From: Spirochaetales bacterium
GTDB lineage: Bacteria; Spirochaetota; Leptospiria; Leptospirales; Leptonemataceae
Length of the DNA: 64,000 bases
NCBI GenBank assembly: GCA_024233935.1
Contig: JACKOY010000017.1
Coordinates: 1 to 64,000, forward strand
Direction: 5' to 3'
The notes under the pieces are model-generated. The model saw nothing but the letters and a program-made list of their open reading frames with translations, searched no databases and was not told where the DNA came from. The position numbers were made by a program, and so were the translations under genes. How positions within the stretch are numbered: position 1 is the first letter of the stretch; each line of letters starts with the position of its first letter. Below, in pieces: positions 30,913 to 40,398 of the stretch.

Positions 30913-33663
30913 ATGGTCTCCTTTATGAACGATAGCGGGATCGGAACAAGGGCCGGGCGTGCGCGCCGGCCCGGAATCAAGTATGCGATCCCGGCCCTTG
31001 CAATGTTCTTCCTTGCCTTCGCACTCGGTCCGAAGCTCGCCGCCGAGCCTCTTGAGAGCAGCGTAGTAGAAAACGGCGAAGCCTTTGACCTGAGCCGCCT
31101 TGGCTGGCGAGCGGCTCCGCTTGAGGATTCCGAGAACGCTACTGCAATCGCCCGCGCGTATTCGCTGGACGACGGCGCCGCGCAAACTCCGCCACCGGAT
31201 CGCTTTGTTTCGGTGGCAGCTTTTCCAATTCGGATGAATCGGCTCTTCCCTACCGACGTGGGGCCGGAGTTGCGTGATTTCTTGCTGACCACGTCCTTTT
31301 CTATCAACGCAACAGCGACTGAACGGTTGCGGCAACCGGCTCTATTGCTGCCGGGCATTGGTGAAGGTTGGTCCGTCTTTCTAAACGGAGTCCAGATCGG
31401 CAGCAGCACTGGCGAGGGATCCGCGCAAGGCCTTACGCCGCGCTACATGCGCAATCTCGTTTTGCCCTTTGATCGTGACGTCTTGAACGAGACGAACCGA
31501 CTCGTCATTCACCTTCGTGGATACGCACCGGCAACGCCGCTGGCCGACAATTTTCTGTTCGGTCTCACCGTGAATCGCGGTTATCTGCTGGGATCCGAGA
31601 ACGCCCTGAAAGCGTCCACCGAGCAGTACGGTGAAATTACGCTCTATGGCGTGTACATATTCTTTGGACTGTACCACATATTCCTGTTTCTGCACCGGCG
31701 CAAGGAACGGTACAATCTCTTCTTCGGCCTCTTCTCAATCGTACTCGCTCTGTACCTGCTGGCGTTTACGAATCGCGCTTTTCAGATGGTCGAAAATAGC
31801 GCCTATCTGATTCTGATCGCTTACCCGGCCCAACCCCTGGCGCTGGCGCTCTTTTTGCCCTTTCTCGAGAGTTACTTTTATCCCGACCGGCCCATGCCGC
31901 GAATTCTGATCGGGGGGCTGGCGGCAAACTTGAGTGTCGCGGCATTCCTCCTGATCAGCCCTTACCGCTTCGCGCAATCCGGTTTGATCTTCTGGTATCT
32001 GCTGGCGGCGCCTCAGATCCTGTATCTGTTGGCCTTCATAGCCGGAACCATACGTCGCAGACTGCCCGATGCGCGCAAGCTTGCCATGGCGCTTGTCATG
32101 GGGCTCGCTTTGATGGTCTGGGACATTCTGGATACGGTTCTTTTTCGCACCCAGATCCGACTTATCCAGTTCGGACATTTGACAATCATCATGGTGCTGG
32201 TGGGACTACTGGCCCGGCGCTTTGTCCGGGTGTACAATCAATCCGAGGAGCTGGCCGCAAATCTGGACAACAAAGTCAGCGAGCGGACCCTTGAGCTGCA
32301 GAAAACCTGGCAGAAACTTGAATCGGCCTATCGCCAGGCGGAGGGTTCCCGCAAAGAAATCGAGAAGCTATCGGAGTTCTCCCGTCTGCTGAACGAGACC
32401 ACGAACTACGAAGAAGTTGTCCTGCGAATCTTCGAATACATCGAAGTGACTTTTGATATTGAAGGTATCTGGCTTTTGCGCGTTGACCGGCCGACTCAAG
32501 AATTTTACCTCACCCGCGTTTCGGCCGCCAGCCTGGAACACTACGATGACGAAACCATCGCATTCTTCCGGAACACGCGGTTCAAGCTGGACGAAAGCGC
32601 GGGCACAATCTATCATGTTTACCAGAAGAAGAAGCCGCTGTTCTTGCGTCGTATTCGTCTCGATCGGGCCAGCCAGCCTTTCGATCGCCTGGTGGTAGAG
32701 CGCCTGGGGCTCGAGTCTGCGCTGGATGTGCCGCTCGTAATCCACGGAGATGTGACGGGTGTCGTCATATTCACGCGCTACCAACGTAGCCTGAACCTGA
32801 GCCGGGGCGACATTGGGACGATTACACGCTTTTGCGCTCAGGTGGCCGGCGTTCTCCATACGGCTTCGCTCTTCCAGCAGGTGGAACGGGAGCGCGAAAA
32901 ATCGGACCGGTTGCTCTACAATATTTTGCCGGACGCGATCGCGGACGAACTCAAGGAGAAAGGCCAGGTCCGCCCAAGAAAGCATGAGGATGTAACGATA
33001 CTCTTTACGGACTTCAAATCATTTACGTCTGAAGCCGAGCAGATGCCGGTAGAGGAACTGGTTGAAGATCTTGATGCGGTCTTCGAGCAGTTCGATCGAG
33101 TGTGCGCCCGCTACGGTATCGACAAACTCAAAACAATCGGTGACTCGTACATGGCGGCCGGCGGGCTTACCGTTGTCAATCATACGCACCCCGTTGACGT
33201 GGTGCTTGCTGCGATGGACATTATGGACTTTGTTACACAGGTTAACGAGATTCGTCGCGAAATCACCGGGGGCAAATTCTGGACCATGCGAATCGGCGTA
33301 CATACCGGACCGGTCATCAGCGGCGTAATCGGCAGGGCCCGTTTCGCGTACGACATCTGGGGGGACGCGGTGAACCTGGCCTCCCGTATGGAGACTGCCG
33401 GCACGCCGGGGCTGATCAATATCTCTCAGAAATCCTATGATCGGGTGAAGTATTTCTTCGATTGCGAATACCGTGGTCGAATCCCGGTGAAGAATCGTGG
33501 TCAGGAGAACATGTACTACGTGAAAGGCATTCGCGCATCGTTATCCAAAACGCAACCTGGCCGCGTCCCGGACGACGACTTCCGGAGGCTTTACGACCGC
33601 TTACACAGCGGCGCCCGCCTGCGCTTTAAGAGTGAGTCGTCGGCGTCCGGGGCCGGTTCCTGA
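30913..33663 (+). CDS. 7TM-DISM receptor adenylate/guanylate cyclase with GAF domain
   Basis: A 916-residue protein. A signal anchor (PALAMFFLAFALGPKLAAEP) is followed by a sugar-binding-like extracellular domain (about 60-205) and seven membrane helices of the 7TM-DISM type (about 235-435, e.g. ITLYGVYIFFGLYHIFLFLH). A coiled coil (about 440-485) and a GAF domain (about 490-650) come next, then a class III cyclase (about 690-870) with VTILFTDFKSFTSEAEQMP, YGIDKLKTIGDSYMAAGGL and YDIWGDAVNLASRMETAG. The metal-binding aspartates are in the FTDF and GDS regions. The KTIGDSYM block fits an adenylate cyclase. Its product could be read by the cNMP-binding protein encoded at 24.6-25.9 kb. Confidence 0.9.
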   Translation: MVSFMNDSGIGTRAGRARRPGIKYAIPALAMFFLAFALGPKLAAEPLESSVVENGEAFDLSRLGWRAAPLEDSENATAIARAYSLDDGAAQTPPPDRFVSVAAFPIRMNRLFPTDVGPELRDFLLTTSFSINATATERLRQPALLLPGIGEGWSVFLNGVQIGSSTGEGSAQGLTPRYMRNLVLPFDRDVLNETNRLVIHLRGYAPATPLADNFLFGLTVNRGYLLGSENALKASTEQYGEITLYGVYIFFGLYHIFLFLHRRKERYNLFFGLFSIVLALYLLAFTNRAFQMVENSAYLILIAYPAQPLALALFLPFLESYFYPDRPMPRILIGGLAANLSVAAFLLISPYRFAQSGLIFWYLLAAPQILYLLAFIAGTIRRRLPDARKLAMALVMGLALMVWDILDTVLFRTQIRLIQFGHLTIIMVLVGLLARRFVRVYNQSEELAANLDNKVSERTLELQKTWQKLESAYRQAEGSRKEIEKLSEFSRLLNETTNYEEVVLRIFEYIEVTFDIEGIWLLRVDRPTQEFYLTRVSAASLEHYDDETIAFFRNTRFKLDESAGTIYHVYQKKKPLFLRRIRLDRASQPFDRLVVERLGLESALDVPLVIHGDVTGVVIFTRYQRSLNLSRGDIGTITRFCAQVAGVLHTASLFQQVEREREKSDRLLYNILPDAIADELKEKGQVRPRKHEDVTILFTDFKSFTSEAEQMPVEELVEDLDAVFEQFDRVCARYGIDKLKTIGDSYMAAGGLTVVNHTHPVDVVLAAMDIMDFVTQVNEIRREITGGKFWTMRIGVHTGPVISGVIGRARFAYDIWGDAVNLASRMETAGTPGLINISQKSYDRVKYFFDCEYRGRIPVKNRGQENMYYVKGIRASLSKTQPGRVPDDDFRRLYDRLHSGARLRFKSESSASGAGS

Positions 33664-33686
33664 AGGAGTACCCATCGGGCTGCACC

Positions 33687-34184
33687 TCAGATCTTGCGGC
33701 CGTAATAAAGATGGTCGTATGTGGCGCCGTCCATATGCACGACGCCAGGTAAGCGTCCCCAGAGTTCAAAGCCGGCTTTCTTGAGTAAGGCGATGCTTGC
33801 AGAATTGCAGTCAAAGACAATGGCGAAGGCCGTTTCGTAACGCAGATCGCGGCAACGCTCGAGCAGTGCGTGCAGAAGGGCGCTTGCGATTCCGAGTCGG
33901 TGAAAATCGGCGTGCACGTAGTAGCTTACCTCGACGGTTTTTTCGAGAGCCGGCCGACCCGGCCGGTACGGACTCAGGTAGGCGTAGCCGACAACCTGTC
34001 GATCCAGGCGCGCGACCAAAAGCGGATATGCGGAAGTCAGGTGGCTTTCAAACCAGGCGCAACGGTCCGCCGCCAGGACGATTTCTGTGTCTCCGGTCGC
34101 CACGCGGCTGGCGATGGCCTGGTTGTAGATGACCACTATCGCTTCGAGGTCCTCCGCTGTGGCGTCTTCAATTACAGGCTTCAT
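33687..34184 (-). CDS. GNAT family acetyltransferase (phosphinothricin acetyltransferase-like)
   Basis: A 165-residue enzyme of the GCN5-related acetyltransferase fold. The N-terminus IEDATAEDLEAIVVIYNQAI, the motif VGYAYLSPYR and the acetyl-CoA-binding segment VEVSYYVHADFHRLGIASAL, then YETAFAIVFDCNSASIALLK and GFELWGRLPGVVHMDG, match the PAT/Bar-like group that acetylates phosphinothricin, methionine sulfoximine or related amines. The substrate here is unknown. It is co-directional with trpC, 22 nt downstream of it, so the two probably share an operon. Confidence 0.85.
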   Translation of the reverse strand: MKPVIEDATAEDLEAIVVIYNQAIASRVATGDTEIVLAADRCAWFESHLTSAYPLLVARLDRQVVGYAYLSPYRPGRPALEKTVEVSYYVHADFHRLGIASALLHALLERCRDLRYETAFAIVFDCNSASIALLKKAGFELWGRLPGVVHMDGATYDHLYYGRKI

Positions 34185-34206
34185 AAGAGACCCGAAGCGC
34201 TCAAGA

Positions 34207-35091
34207 CTATGGTTTCGACTCGCTCGCGGCCTGCGCGCCCGGCGTCATGGGGTTGTGTTTCAGCGCTTGTTCGAAACGCGCCAGTTCCGCCTGCACGCCG
34301 TCTGCCGCCAGAAGAAGGGATGTGCCCACGAGCGCCGCGTCGAAGTCCTGCAGTACGCGCCCTATGTTCTCGGAGCTGAGTCCCGACTCCGCCACCCGCA
34401 CACTACCGGCCGGCAGGCGGTCCGCGAGCAGGTAACGGTCGCTGACGATCGAGTGATCTGCGACGGGAAGAAACCGGCGCAACCAGTGTTGCAGGCCGAG
34501 TCGGCGGGAATCCAGTTTGCGGGAATTGATGCCACAGATACGCGCCCCGGTCGGGAGCATCGAAATTTCCTGTTCGTCGTGGGCTTCGTAGAGTACGTCC
34601 AGACCCAGGGACTGCGCACAATCTCCCAGGCGTTGCAACTCCTCAGCGTTCAAGATCGTGGTCATGAGTAGTATCGCATCGGCACCGTAGGCGCGGGCTT
34701 CGAAGATCTGGTATTCATCGATAATAAAATCCTTTCGCAAAATGGGTTTGGAAATTATCGACCGCAGTTCACCCAGCTGCATAATCGACTGGCCGAAATA
34801 GGTTTCATTCGTCAGCACGGAAACGGCCCGGACAATCTCGCTCTTTTCGTACGCAACCGGCGCGGCCGCGACGTTTTCGGCCCGCATGGAACCCATGCTT
34901 GGCGAACGCACTTTGATTTCTGCAATCAGTCCCTTACTTTTGCGAAGAGCCTGCTCCAGAGAACGGGGCGGCTTTGCGCGGGCGGCCCGAAGCTGGATTT
35001 CGCTATCGGTCGTCAGTCGGCGCGACCGGGCGATAGCGTCGCGGGTGTCTGCCAGAATGGACTTCAGAATTCCTGATTTTGCGTGCGCCAT
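34207..35091 (-). CDS. trpC: indole-3-glycerol phosphate synthase
   Basis: A 294-residue TIM-barrel enzyme that closes the indole ring from CdRP in tryptophan synthesis. Conserved parts are GLIAEIKVRSPSMGSMR (the catalytic lysine in EIK), ILRKDFIIDEYQIFEARAYG (catalytic RKDF), ADAILLMTTIL, LDVLYEAHDEQEI, CGINSRKL and VAESGLSS. The last 30 residues beyond the barrel are extra. It stands alone here, without other trp genes, and is followed by a GNAT gene 22 nt later. Confidence 0.92.
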   Translation of the reverse strand: MAHAKSGILKSILADTRDAIARSRRLTTDSEIQLRAARAKPPRSLEQALRKSKGLIAEIKVRSPSMGSMRAENVAAAPVAYEKSEIVRAVSVLTNETYFGQSIMQLGELRSIISKPILRKDFIIDEYQIFEARAYGADAILLMTTILNAEELQRLGDCAQSLGLDVLYEAHDEQEISMLPTGARICGINSRKLDSRRLGLQHWLRRFLPVADHSIVSDRYLLADRLPAGSVRVAESGLSSENIGRVLQDFDAALVGTSLLLAADGVQAELARFEQALKHNPMTPGAQAASESKP

Positions 35092-35150
35092 GACCCCTCT
35101 CCCGGTGGCTCAACAGCAGTTTCAGCGGTGCTTCGGAGGGTCAAGCCTTC

Positions 35151-38100
35151 GTGTCTGATGCCGGGCCCGACGCCAAAATCGCTTGCAGCCCGGAAGATGA
35201 TTATCCCAATTCAGCGATGATCGACGGCGCGCGCCGAAAACGTGTCAGAGGGCTGGCGGTCGCACCCCTTCTACTCGCACTGTTCGGTTGCGCCCGGTCG
35301 GATGCGCCATCGCCTCCAGAGATCACCGGCGGCGTCGCCGATCTTTCGGGCTGGGACTTCGCGACCGACGGCATCGTGGCGCTTGATGGAAACTGGGAAT
35401 TTCTGCCCGAACAGTTTTTGCAGGGTGCGGAGTTCTCCGGGCAAAGGCCCCTCAATGTGTCCGTGCCCGGCGGCTGGAGTGGAGCGGTGGATGAATCCGG
35501 CGGCCGGCCCTTCGCAGACGGGTGTGGTTCTGGAACATACCGGCTGAGATTGCAACTGCCGGATGACTACGGATCCGTGCTCGCGCTCCACCTGCCGCGC
35601 CTCTACACAGCATCTGAAGTCGATATCGACGGCCAGCTTGTCCAGACCTTCGGCGTCCTGTCGAAGACGGCCGAAGATGCAGAACCGGAACCGCACGCGA
35701 ACATCATCGTTTTTCATCCAGCCTCATCGGAAGTGGAGATCGTCGCGCGCATATCGAATTTTCACTTTCGCGATGGTGGCATTCGCCATTCGGTCCTGTT
35801 GGGCTTGCCCCGGCAGATTCAAGAGCAACACGAGAATCGCCTGGATCAGGACCTTTTTCTCGCGGGTGCGTACCTGATCATGGGATTTTATCACATTCTG
35901 CTTTTTGCTTTGCGTCGTTCGGATTTCTCACCGCTCTCTTTCGGTCTGGCCTGCGTGGCCCTGGCCGTCCGGCAGACCCTGGTCTGGGAATTTTCGCTCC
36001 CGGCCCTTTTTCCCCAGCCCGGCTACGAACTCTATCTGCGATTGGAATACCTGACGATGCTTGTTGTTCCGGCCAGCGTGTGGGTGTATGTACGTCTCTT
36101 ATTCCCGGAGGAATATCCGGCGCCGGTGCTGCGGCTCTTGCTTTTGCTTTCGGCTGCTCTCTCCCTCTTTACTCTATTTGCGCCCACGGTTGTCTTCAGC
36201 CGGTATCTGATCGTATACCAACTGCTATTGCTGGCGGGCAGTTGCATATCAGCTGCCTTCATCGGTCTGGCCTTGAAGCGTCGCCGTCCCGGCAGCGCAT
36301 TGATCAGCGTGGGTGTTCTGGTGACCCTCGCAGGCACTCTCGCCGTAATTCTGTACTACATGGGCTTCACCCAATTCGGCGATTACGGTCGCTATTCACT
36401 GCTGGGTTTTATCGCCTGCAACGCGGCTCTGATTTCCGTGCGTTACGAACGAGCCTTTCGAACCGTAAAGCGTCTTTCAGGAGAACTGAGCTCCAAGAAT
36501 GAGGAGCTGACGCGCCTGGACCGCCTCAAGGACGATTTTCTGGCCAATACTTCGCATGAATTGCGCACGCCGTTGAACGGAATCATCGGCATTACGGAAT
36601 CTGTGCTGTCGGGGGCCAGCGGGAGCCTGAACGAGTCCACCCGCCAGAACCTGCGGCTGGTTGCCTCAAGCGCCCGGCGTCTCAATAATCTGGTAAACGA
36701 CGTGCTGGACTTTTCCAGATTGCGGCATGCGGACCTGGCGCTCCGGCCGGTCGCGGTCGATCTGGATTCGGTGATCGAAGTAGTCCTTTCCCTCTCACAA
36801 CCGTTGCTGACCGATCGTCCGATCGAACTGCGGCACCTGCGCAAGCCCGACCTGCCTCCGGTGCTTGCGGACGAGGACCGGGTCGAGCAGATACTGCACA
36901 ACCTGGTTGGAAACGCTGTCAAATTTACGAAGCAGGGACACATCAGCGTGGGTGCGTCCTTGCTGCCGGCGGCCCCAGGACGCGAGGCCTACGTCGAGAT
37001 TTTCGTGGAAGATACGGGCATCGGGATACCGCCGGACAAGCAATCTATGATTTTTGAAAGTTTTACCCAGGCCGACGGATCCATTTCGCGGGAATACGGC
37101 GGCACGGGCCTCGGGCTTTCTATCTCGCGAAGACTGGTGGAATTGCACGGGGGAGCGATCGCGCTCGCCTCCACCCCCGGCCGGGGATCGCGCTTCAGCT
37201 TTACACTCCCGGTTGCAAACGAGCAGACCGCGGTTGTGCGGTCTGACAAAAGCGCAAAACGATCGGTTGGGCAACCCGCTTTGCCCGAGGAACAACTCGA
37301 AGTGTTCGGCGGGGACGACACTGCCCCGCCATCGGGTCACATCTTGATTGTCGACGACGATCCAGTGAACCTCCAGGTTTTACGCAATCACCTGCTGCTC
37401 GAAAGGTACCGCGTGACGTACGCATCGAACGGGCGCGAAGGTCTGCTCGCCCTTGAGAAGAACCCGGAGATAGATCTGGTGCTTCTGGATGTCATGATGC
37501 CTGGTCTGACAGGCTATGAGGTGGCGCGAATCATTCGTGAAACGCGATCGACGACTGAACTTCCGATTATCCTGCTCACGGCGCGCACGCGCATCAACGA
37601 CCTGGTGACCGGTCTTGAAAGCGGGGCCAACGACTATCTCACCAAACCTTTCGACGCGCGTGAACTTCTGGCACGCGTACGTACAATGTTGGAGCTGCGT
37701 CGCGCGGCCCGGACCCAAACGAGCCTGGAGGCCCTGCGGGCTGAACTGGAACTGGCCCGCACCATCCAGCAATCGCTCCTGCCCGACACCGTTCCGTCAA
37801 TTCCCGGCCTCGAGGTGGCTGTTCGGTATCGGTCCATGGAACTGGTCGGCGGGGATTTCTATGACATTCGAACGACCGAATCGGGCGCCGGCTTTTTGAT
37901 CGCCGACGTCTCAGGCCACGGTGTTCCGGCGGCGTTGATTGTCTCTATCGTAAAGACGGCCTTCTGGTTTGAAAAAGAACACCTCGCGACTCCAGCGGAG
38001 CTGCTTTCCAGCATGAACCGAATACTGACCGGAAACATCAAGAGCGAATTCGTTACGGCCTGCTATGCGTACGTGGACCTTGAACAAAAGCGTTTGCTGG

Positions 38101-38456
38101 TGGCAAACGCCGCGCATCCCTCGCTACTGCTTCTGAAGCGCGATGGAACCCCGGTTCGTGAAATTCGGCCCCGGGGACGGCTGCTCGGCTTTTTTGACGA
38201 AATCAGCTTTCAAACTGAAAGCCTGCAGTTGGAAGCGGGGGACCGGCTTTTGCTCTACACGGACGGCATTTTTGAAGCCGAGAACGAAAATCAGGAACTG
38301 TACGGCGAAGAGCGTCTGCACGCTTTCTGCCAACAAAAGGAAGGCCTCCGGGCTGACGCCTTCGCGGACGGGCTTCTCGAAACGCTGATGGATTGGAGCG
38401 GCGGCGCCGAATCCATTCAGGACGACATCGCACTCATTGTAGTCGACGTTCTTTAG
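35151..38456 (+). CDS. 7TM-DISM hybrid histidine kinase with receiver and SpoIIE-type phosphatase
   Basis: An 1101-residue signalling protein. A lipobox-like signal (LLLALFGCAR) precedes an extracellular domain (about 60-220), seven membrane helices (about 230-430), and a HisKA helix with the phospho-acceptor histidine in NTSHELRTPLNGII. The HATPase_c domain (N-box NLVGNAVKFTKQG, G1 VEDTGIGIPPDKQ, G2 GGTGLGLSISRRL) is followed by a receiver (LIVDDDPVNLQVLRNHL, acceptor in LVLLDVMMPGLTGYE, lysine in YLTKPFD) and a PP2C/SpoIIE domain (LVGGDFYDI, IADVSGHGVPAALI, LLYTDGIFEAENEN, DDIALIVVDVL). One chain can thus phosphorylate, receive phosphate and dephosphorylate a partner-switch protein. It starts at GTG with GGAGGG 10 nt upstream. 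Confidence 0.9.
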   Translation: MSDAGPDAKIACSPEDDYPNSAMIDGARRKRVRGLAVAPLLLALFGCARSDAPSPPEITGGVADLSGWDFATDGIVALDGNWEFLPEQFLQGAEFSGQRPLNVSVPGGWSGAVDESGGRPFADGCGSGTYRLRLQLPDDYGSVLALHLPRLYTASEVDIDGQLVQTFGVLSKTAEDAEPEPHANIIVFHPASSEVEIVARISNFHFRDGGIRHSVLLGLPRQIQEQHENRLDQDLFLAGAYLIMGFYHILLFALRRSDFSPLSFGLACVALAVRQTLVWEFSLPALFPQPGYELYLRLEYLTMLVVPASVWVYVRLLFPEEYPAPVLRLLLLLSAALSLFTLFAPTVVFSRYLIVYQLLLLAGSCISAAFIGLALKRRRPGSALISVGVLVTLAGTLAVILYYMGFTQFGDYGRYSLLGFIACNAALISVRYERAFRTVKRLSGELSSKNEELTRLDRLKDDFLANTSHELRTPLNGIIGITESVLSGASGSLNESTRQNLRLVASSARRLNNLVNDVLDFSRLRHADLALRPVAVDLDSVIEVVLSLSQPLLTDRPIELRHLRKPDLPPVLADEDRVEQILHNLVGNAVKFTKQGHISVGASLLPAAPGREAYVEIFVEDTGIGIPPDKQSMIFESFTQADGSISREYGGTGLGLSISRRLVELHGGAIALASTPGRGSRFSFTLPVANEQTAVVRSDKSAKRSVGQPALPEEQLEVFGGDDTAPPSGHILIVDDDPVNLQVLRNHLLLERYRVTYASNGREGLLALEKNPEIDLVLLDVMMPGLTGYEVARIIRETRSTTELPIILLTARTRINDLVTGLESGANDYLTKPFDARELLARVRTMLELRRAARTQTSLEALRAELELARTIQQSLLPDTVPSIPGLEVAVRYRSMELVGGDFYDIRTTESGAGFLIADVSGHGVPAALIVSIVKTAFWFEKEHLATPAELLSSMNRILTGNIKSEFVTACYAYVDLEQKRLLVANAAHPSLLLLKRDGTPVREIRPRGRLLGFFDEISFQTESLQLEAGDRLLLYTDGIFEAENENQELYGEERLHAFCQQKEGLRADAFADGLLETLMDWSGGAESIQDDIALIVVDVL

Positions 38457-38473
38457 CAAGCTCGCGCATTGCT

Positions 38474-39178
38474 TTACAGTTCCTGAGGCTCTTCGAAACA
38501 TTTCCCGGTCGGCGTGATACTGATCATGCGGTCGACGCCCAGCACGCGCGTATCGCCCGAACCCTTTTCTCTAATCAGCGCGTACAGCCGGCCGCGATAG
38601 GTGAAGAGCCGCAGGGGATCGATTTCTGATTCCTGAGGTTTCGGCAGGTTCGTTGAGGAGTATCGAATCGCGCAGGTTTGCAGGCTCAGGATCGCCGTGT
38701 TCAGGGTGTCCATCATGTCGGCCCGATCGGCAGGCGTTTTTGAGATGCCGCCATCGTTCATCACGAATTCCTGAATTTGCTCAAGGCGTTTGGTCATCTC
38801 GGGCGGTAGCGCCAGTTCCAGCTTGCGAAAGGCCGCCGCGATGTGCTCTTCCATCTCGGCGCCCCGCATAGTATTCGGGTCAGCTTTTAAGGAATAAAGC
38901 GCGATCATTTCGGCCAGACTGAAATCAATGCGCGGCAGGGTCAGGTTCGGCAGCCGTTCGACAAACTCCTCGGGTAAACGAAAACGCTTGGTGTTTCTCT
39001 CAAAAGGCTCTTCGACGATCGGTAGACCCAGGCGTTCGGCGAGCTTAAAGTAGCGATGGACCGTACGCCGATCGACCTGTAACCCCTCGGCCAGGCTTTC
39101 GATGGTTGCTCCGTCGGGCCCGGCCAACTGGTCTACGAAGAGCAAGAACTGATAAACATTGCGTCCGCGGTCGACCAT
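38474..39178 (-). CDS. WYL-type helix-turn-helix regulator, short form
   Basis: About 234 residues. An N-terminal winged helix of the HTH_11 type (IESLAEGLQVDRRTVHRYFK) is followed by a helical linker and a WYL-like domain (CAIRYSSTNLPKPQESEIDP, LRLFTYRGRLYALIREKGS). Typical WYL regulators are 300-330 residues with a C-terminal WCX part; this one stops soon after the WYL core. WYL proteins often respond to nucleic acids or nucleotides and control DNA-damage or phage-defence genes; the target here is unknown. An ATG 15 nt upstream is also in frame. Confidence 0.75.
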   Translation of the reverse strand: MVDRGRNVYQFLLFVDQLAGPDGATIESLAEGLQVDRRTVHRYFKLAERLGLPIVEEPFERNTKRFRLPEEFVERLPNLTLPRIDFSLAEMIALYSLKADPNTMRGAEMEEHIAAAFRKLELALPPEMTKRLEQIQEFVMNDGGISKTPADRADMMDTLNTAILSLQTCAIRYSSTNLPKPQESEIDPLRLFTYRGRLYALIREKGSGDTRVLGVDRMISITPTGKCFEEPQEL

Positions 39179-39688
39179 GTTGACTACCAACAATGGACGA
39201 ATGGCACGTGCGGGAAAATGTAATACTGCAGCATATTAATAAAAAATAAATTGTGTGACCAGATATGTCATAACCAGCGTGGCAACGGGTTGAGGCGACC
39301 TGAGACAGAACCGGGCACACATCGCTCACGAAAGGTTAACCCTTCGCGGGCGCCGGGCAAAACTGCATGCAGGTTCGGGCTCCACTCACGAAACGCCGTT
39401 CAGCTTTCACCGGCATCGTCCTGCCGACCCGCCGCAAAGAAAATGCTTCGCCTCATTCGGCCCCGGGCACCAGGAGCCCGGGCGTTGCGAAGCCACATCG
39501 GCGCCATGTCCGCAAACACGGCCGGCGTCGAGGAGGGCTGCTCCGGGCCCGTCCCTTGAGCATGCGACCGACCCTCCGGCGCGGATCGCCCTTTTCACCG
39601 GCCCCGGCGCGTTCCTGCTGCGACCGGAAACCTGTTGAATATCATAAATCTTCTCTTGCGTTGCGGGCTGCACGTGCGGGCTTGAACA
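39179..39688. other. gene-free spacer with one strong hairpin
   Basis: The spacer between the WYL regulator and the next gene holds no convincing reading frame. Near the WYL start it is unusually AT-rich (around 39230-39255), suggesting the regulator's promoter. A perfect hairpin CCCGGGC (39462-39468), loop of 7, GCCCGGG (39476-39482) sits in the middle with no T-run. I could not match RNase P, tmRNA, SRP or 6S RNA. Confidence 0.4.
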
Positions 39689-40297
39689 ATGGATGCGGGA
39701 CGACTTATTCTCAGACTACTCACGGACGAAACGCTGCGGGACCAGGTGTTCTATCTACTGGTTCTCATCGCGGTAGTTTCCACCATTCTCAGTATTACGG
39801 CCACCTGGTTGAATTTTCTCAAGACCAGGCTGGAACGGGAGAAGTGGAAACACGAGAAGGAAAGCTGGAAGATCAATCTCATAAGCCAGGTGGACCTGGA
39901 TTTGTTTAAGAAGCGTCTGGAAAGCTATCCGCTGATTATGCAGACCCTGAGCCCCCTGTCGGACTACATGCTGGACCAGATCCCACGGAGCACTTTAAAG
40001 AAAGTGGCCACGGAACTTCATCGGGCGGCGTACGGGGAGCCGGGCCTGTTTATGGATTCGGACACGCGCAAGGAGATCGTGAAGTTGCGCGACCTGTGTC
40101 AGCGTTTTGCCGCGGCGCCTGACAGGGGAGACCGCTCCCGATTGCGACGTGAGTTGCTGCGCCGTCGTACGGATGTGATTGAACGTCTGCGACGCGATCT
40201 CGGCCACCGCAGTATCTGGCGCCCGGACCTCGAGGAGTTTCTATCGCTGAGCGACGAGAAAGCCCGTAGCGCGTTACCCGCAGGTCACCGGGCCTGA
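39689..40297 (+). CDS. membrane-anchored protein of unknown function
   Basis: A 202-residue protein with one N-terminal transmembrane helix (residues about 20-40, VFYLLVLIAVVSTILSITAT), then a charged coiled-coil-like stretch (LKTRLEREKWKHEKESWKIN) and a helical soluble domain with many Arg/Lys pairs (RRELLRRRTDVIERLRRDLG). It is probably cytoplasmic-facing. No family is recognised. No clear operon partner; the nitroreductase gene begins 101 nt downstream. Confidence 0.65.
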   Translation: MDAGRLILRLLTDETLRDQVFYLLVLIAVVSTILSITATWLNFLKTRLEREKWKHEKESWKINLISQVDLDLFKKRLESYPLIMQTLSPLSDYMLDQIPRSTLKKVATELHRAAYGEPGLFMDSDTRKEIVKLRDLCQRFAAAPDRGDRSRLRRELLRRRTDVIERLRRDLGHRSIWRPDLEEFLSLSDEKARSALPAGHRA

Positions 40298-40398
40298 AGT
40301 GACCGGCCCGCTTCAGCGCCAACCTGAAGATAAGCGGAGTCTGTTTCTTGACGGCCGCCGGGATGCCCTTCAGCGTGTCGCGGCCGGGAGGCCGAAAC

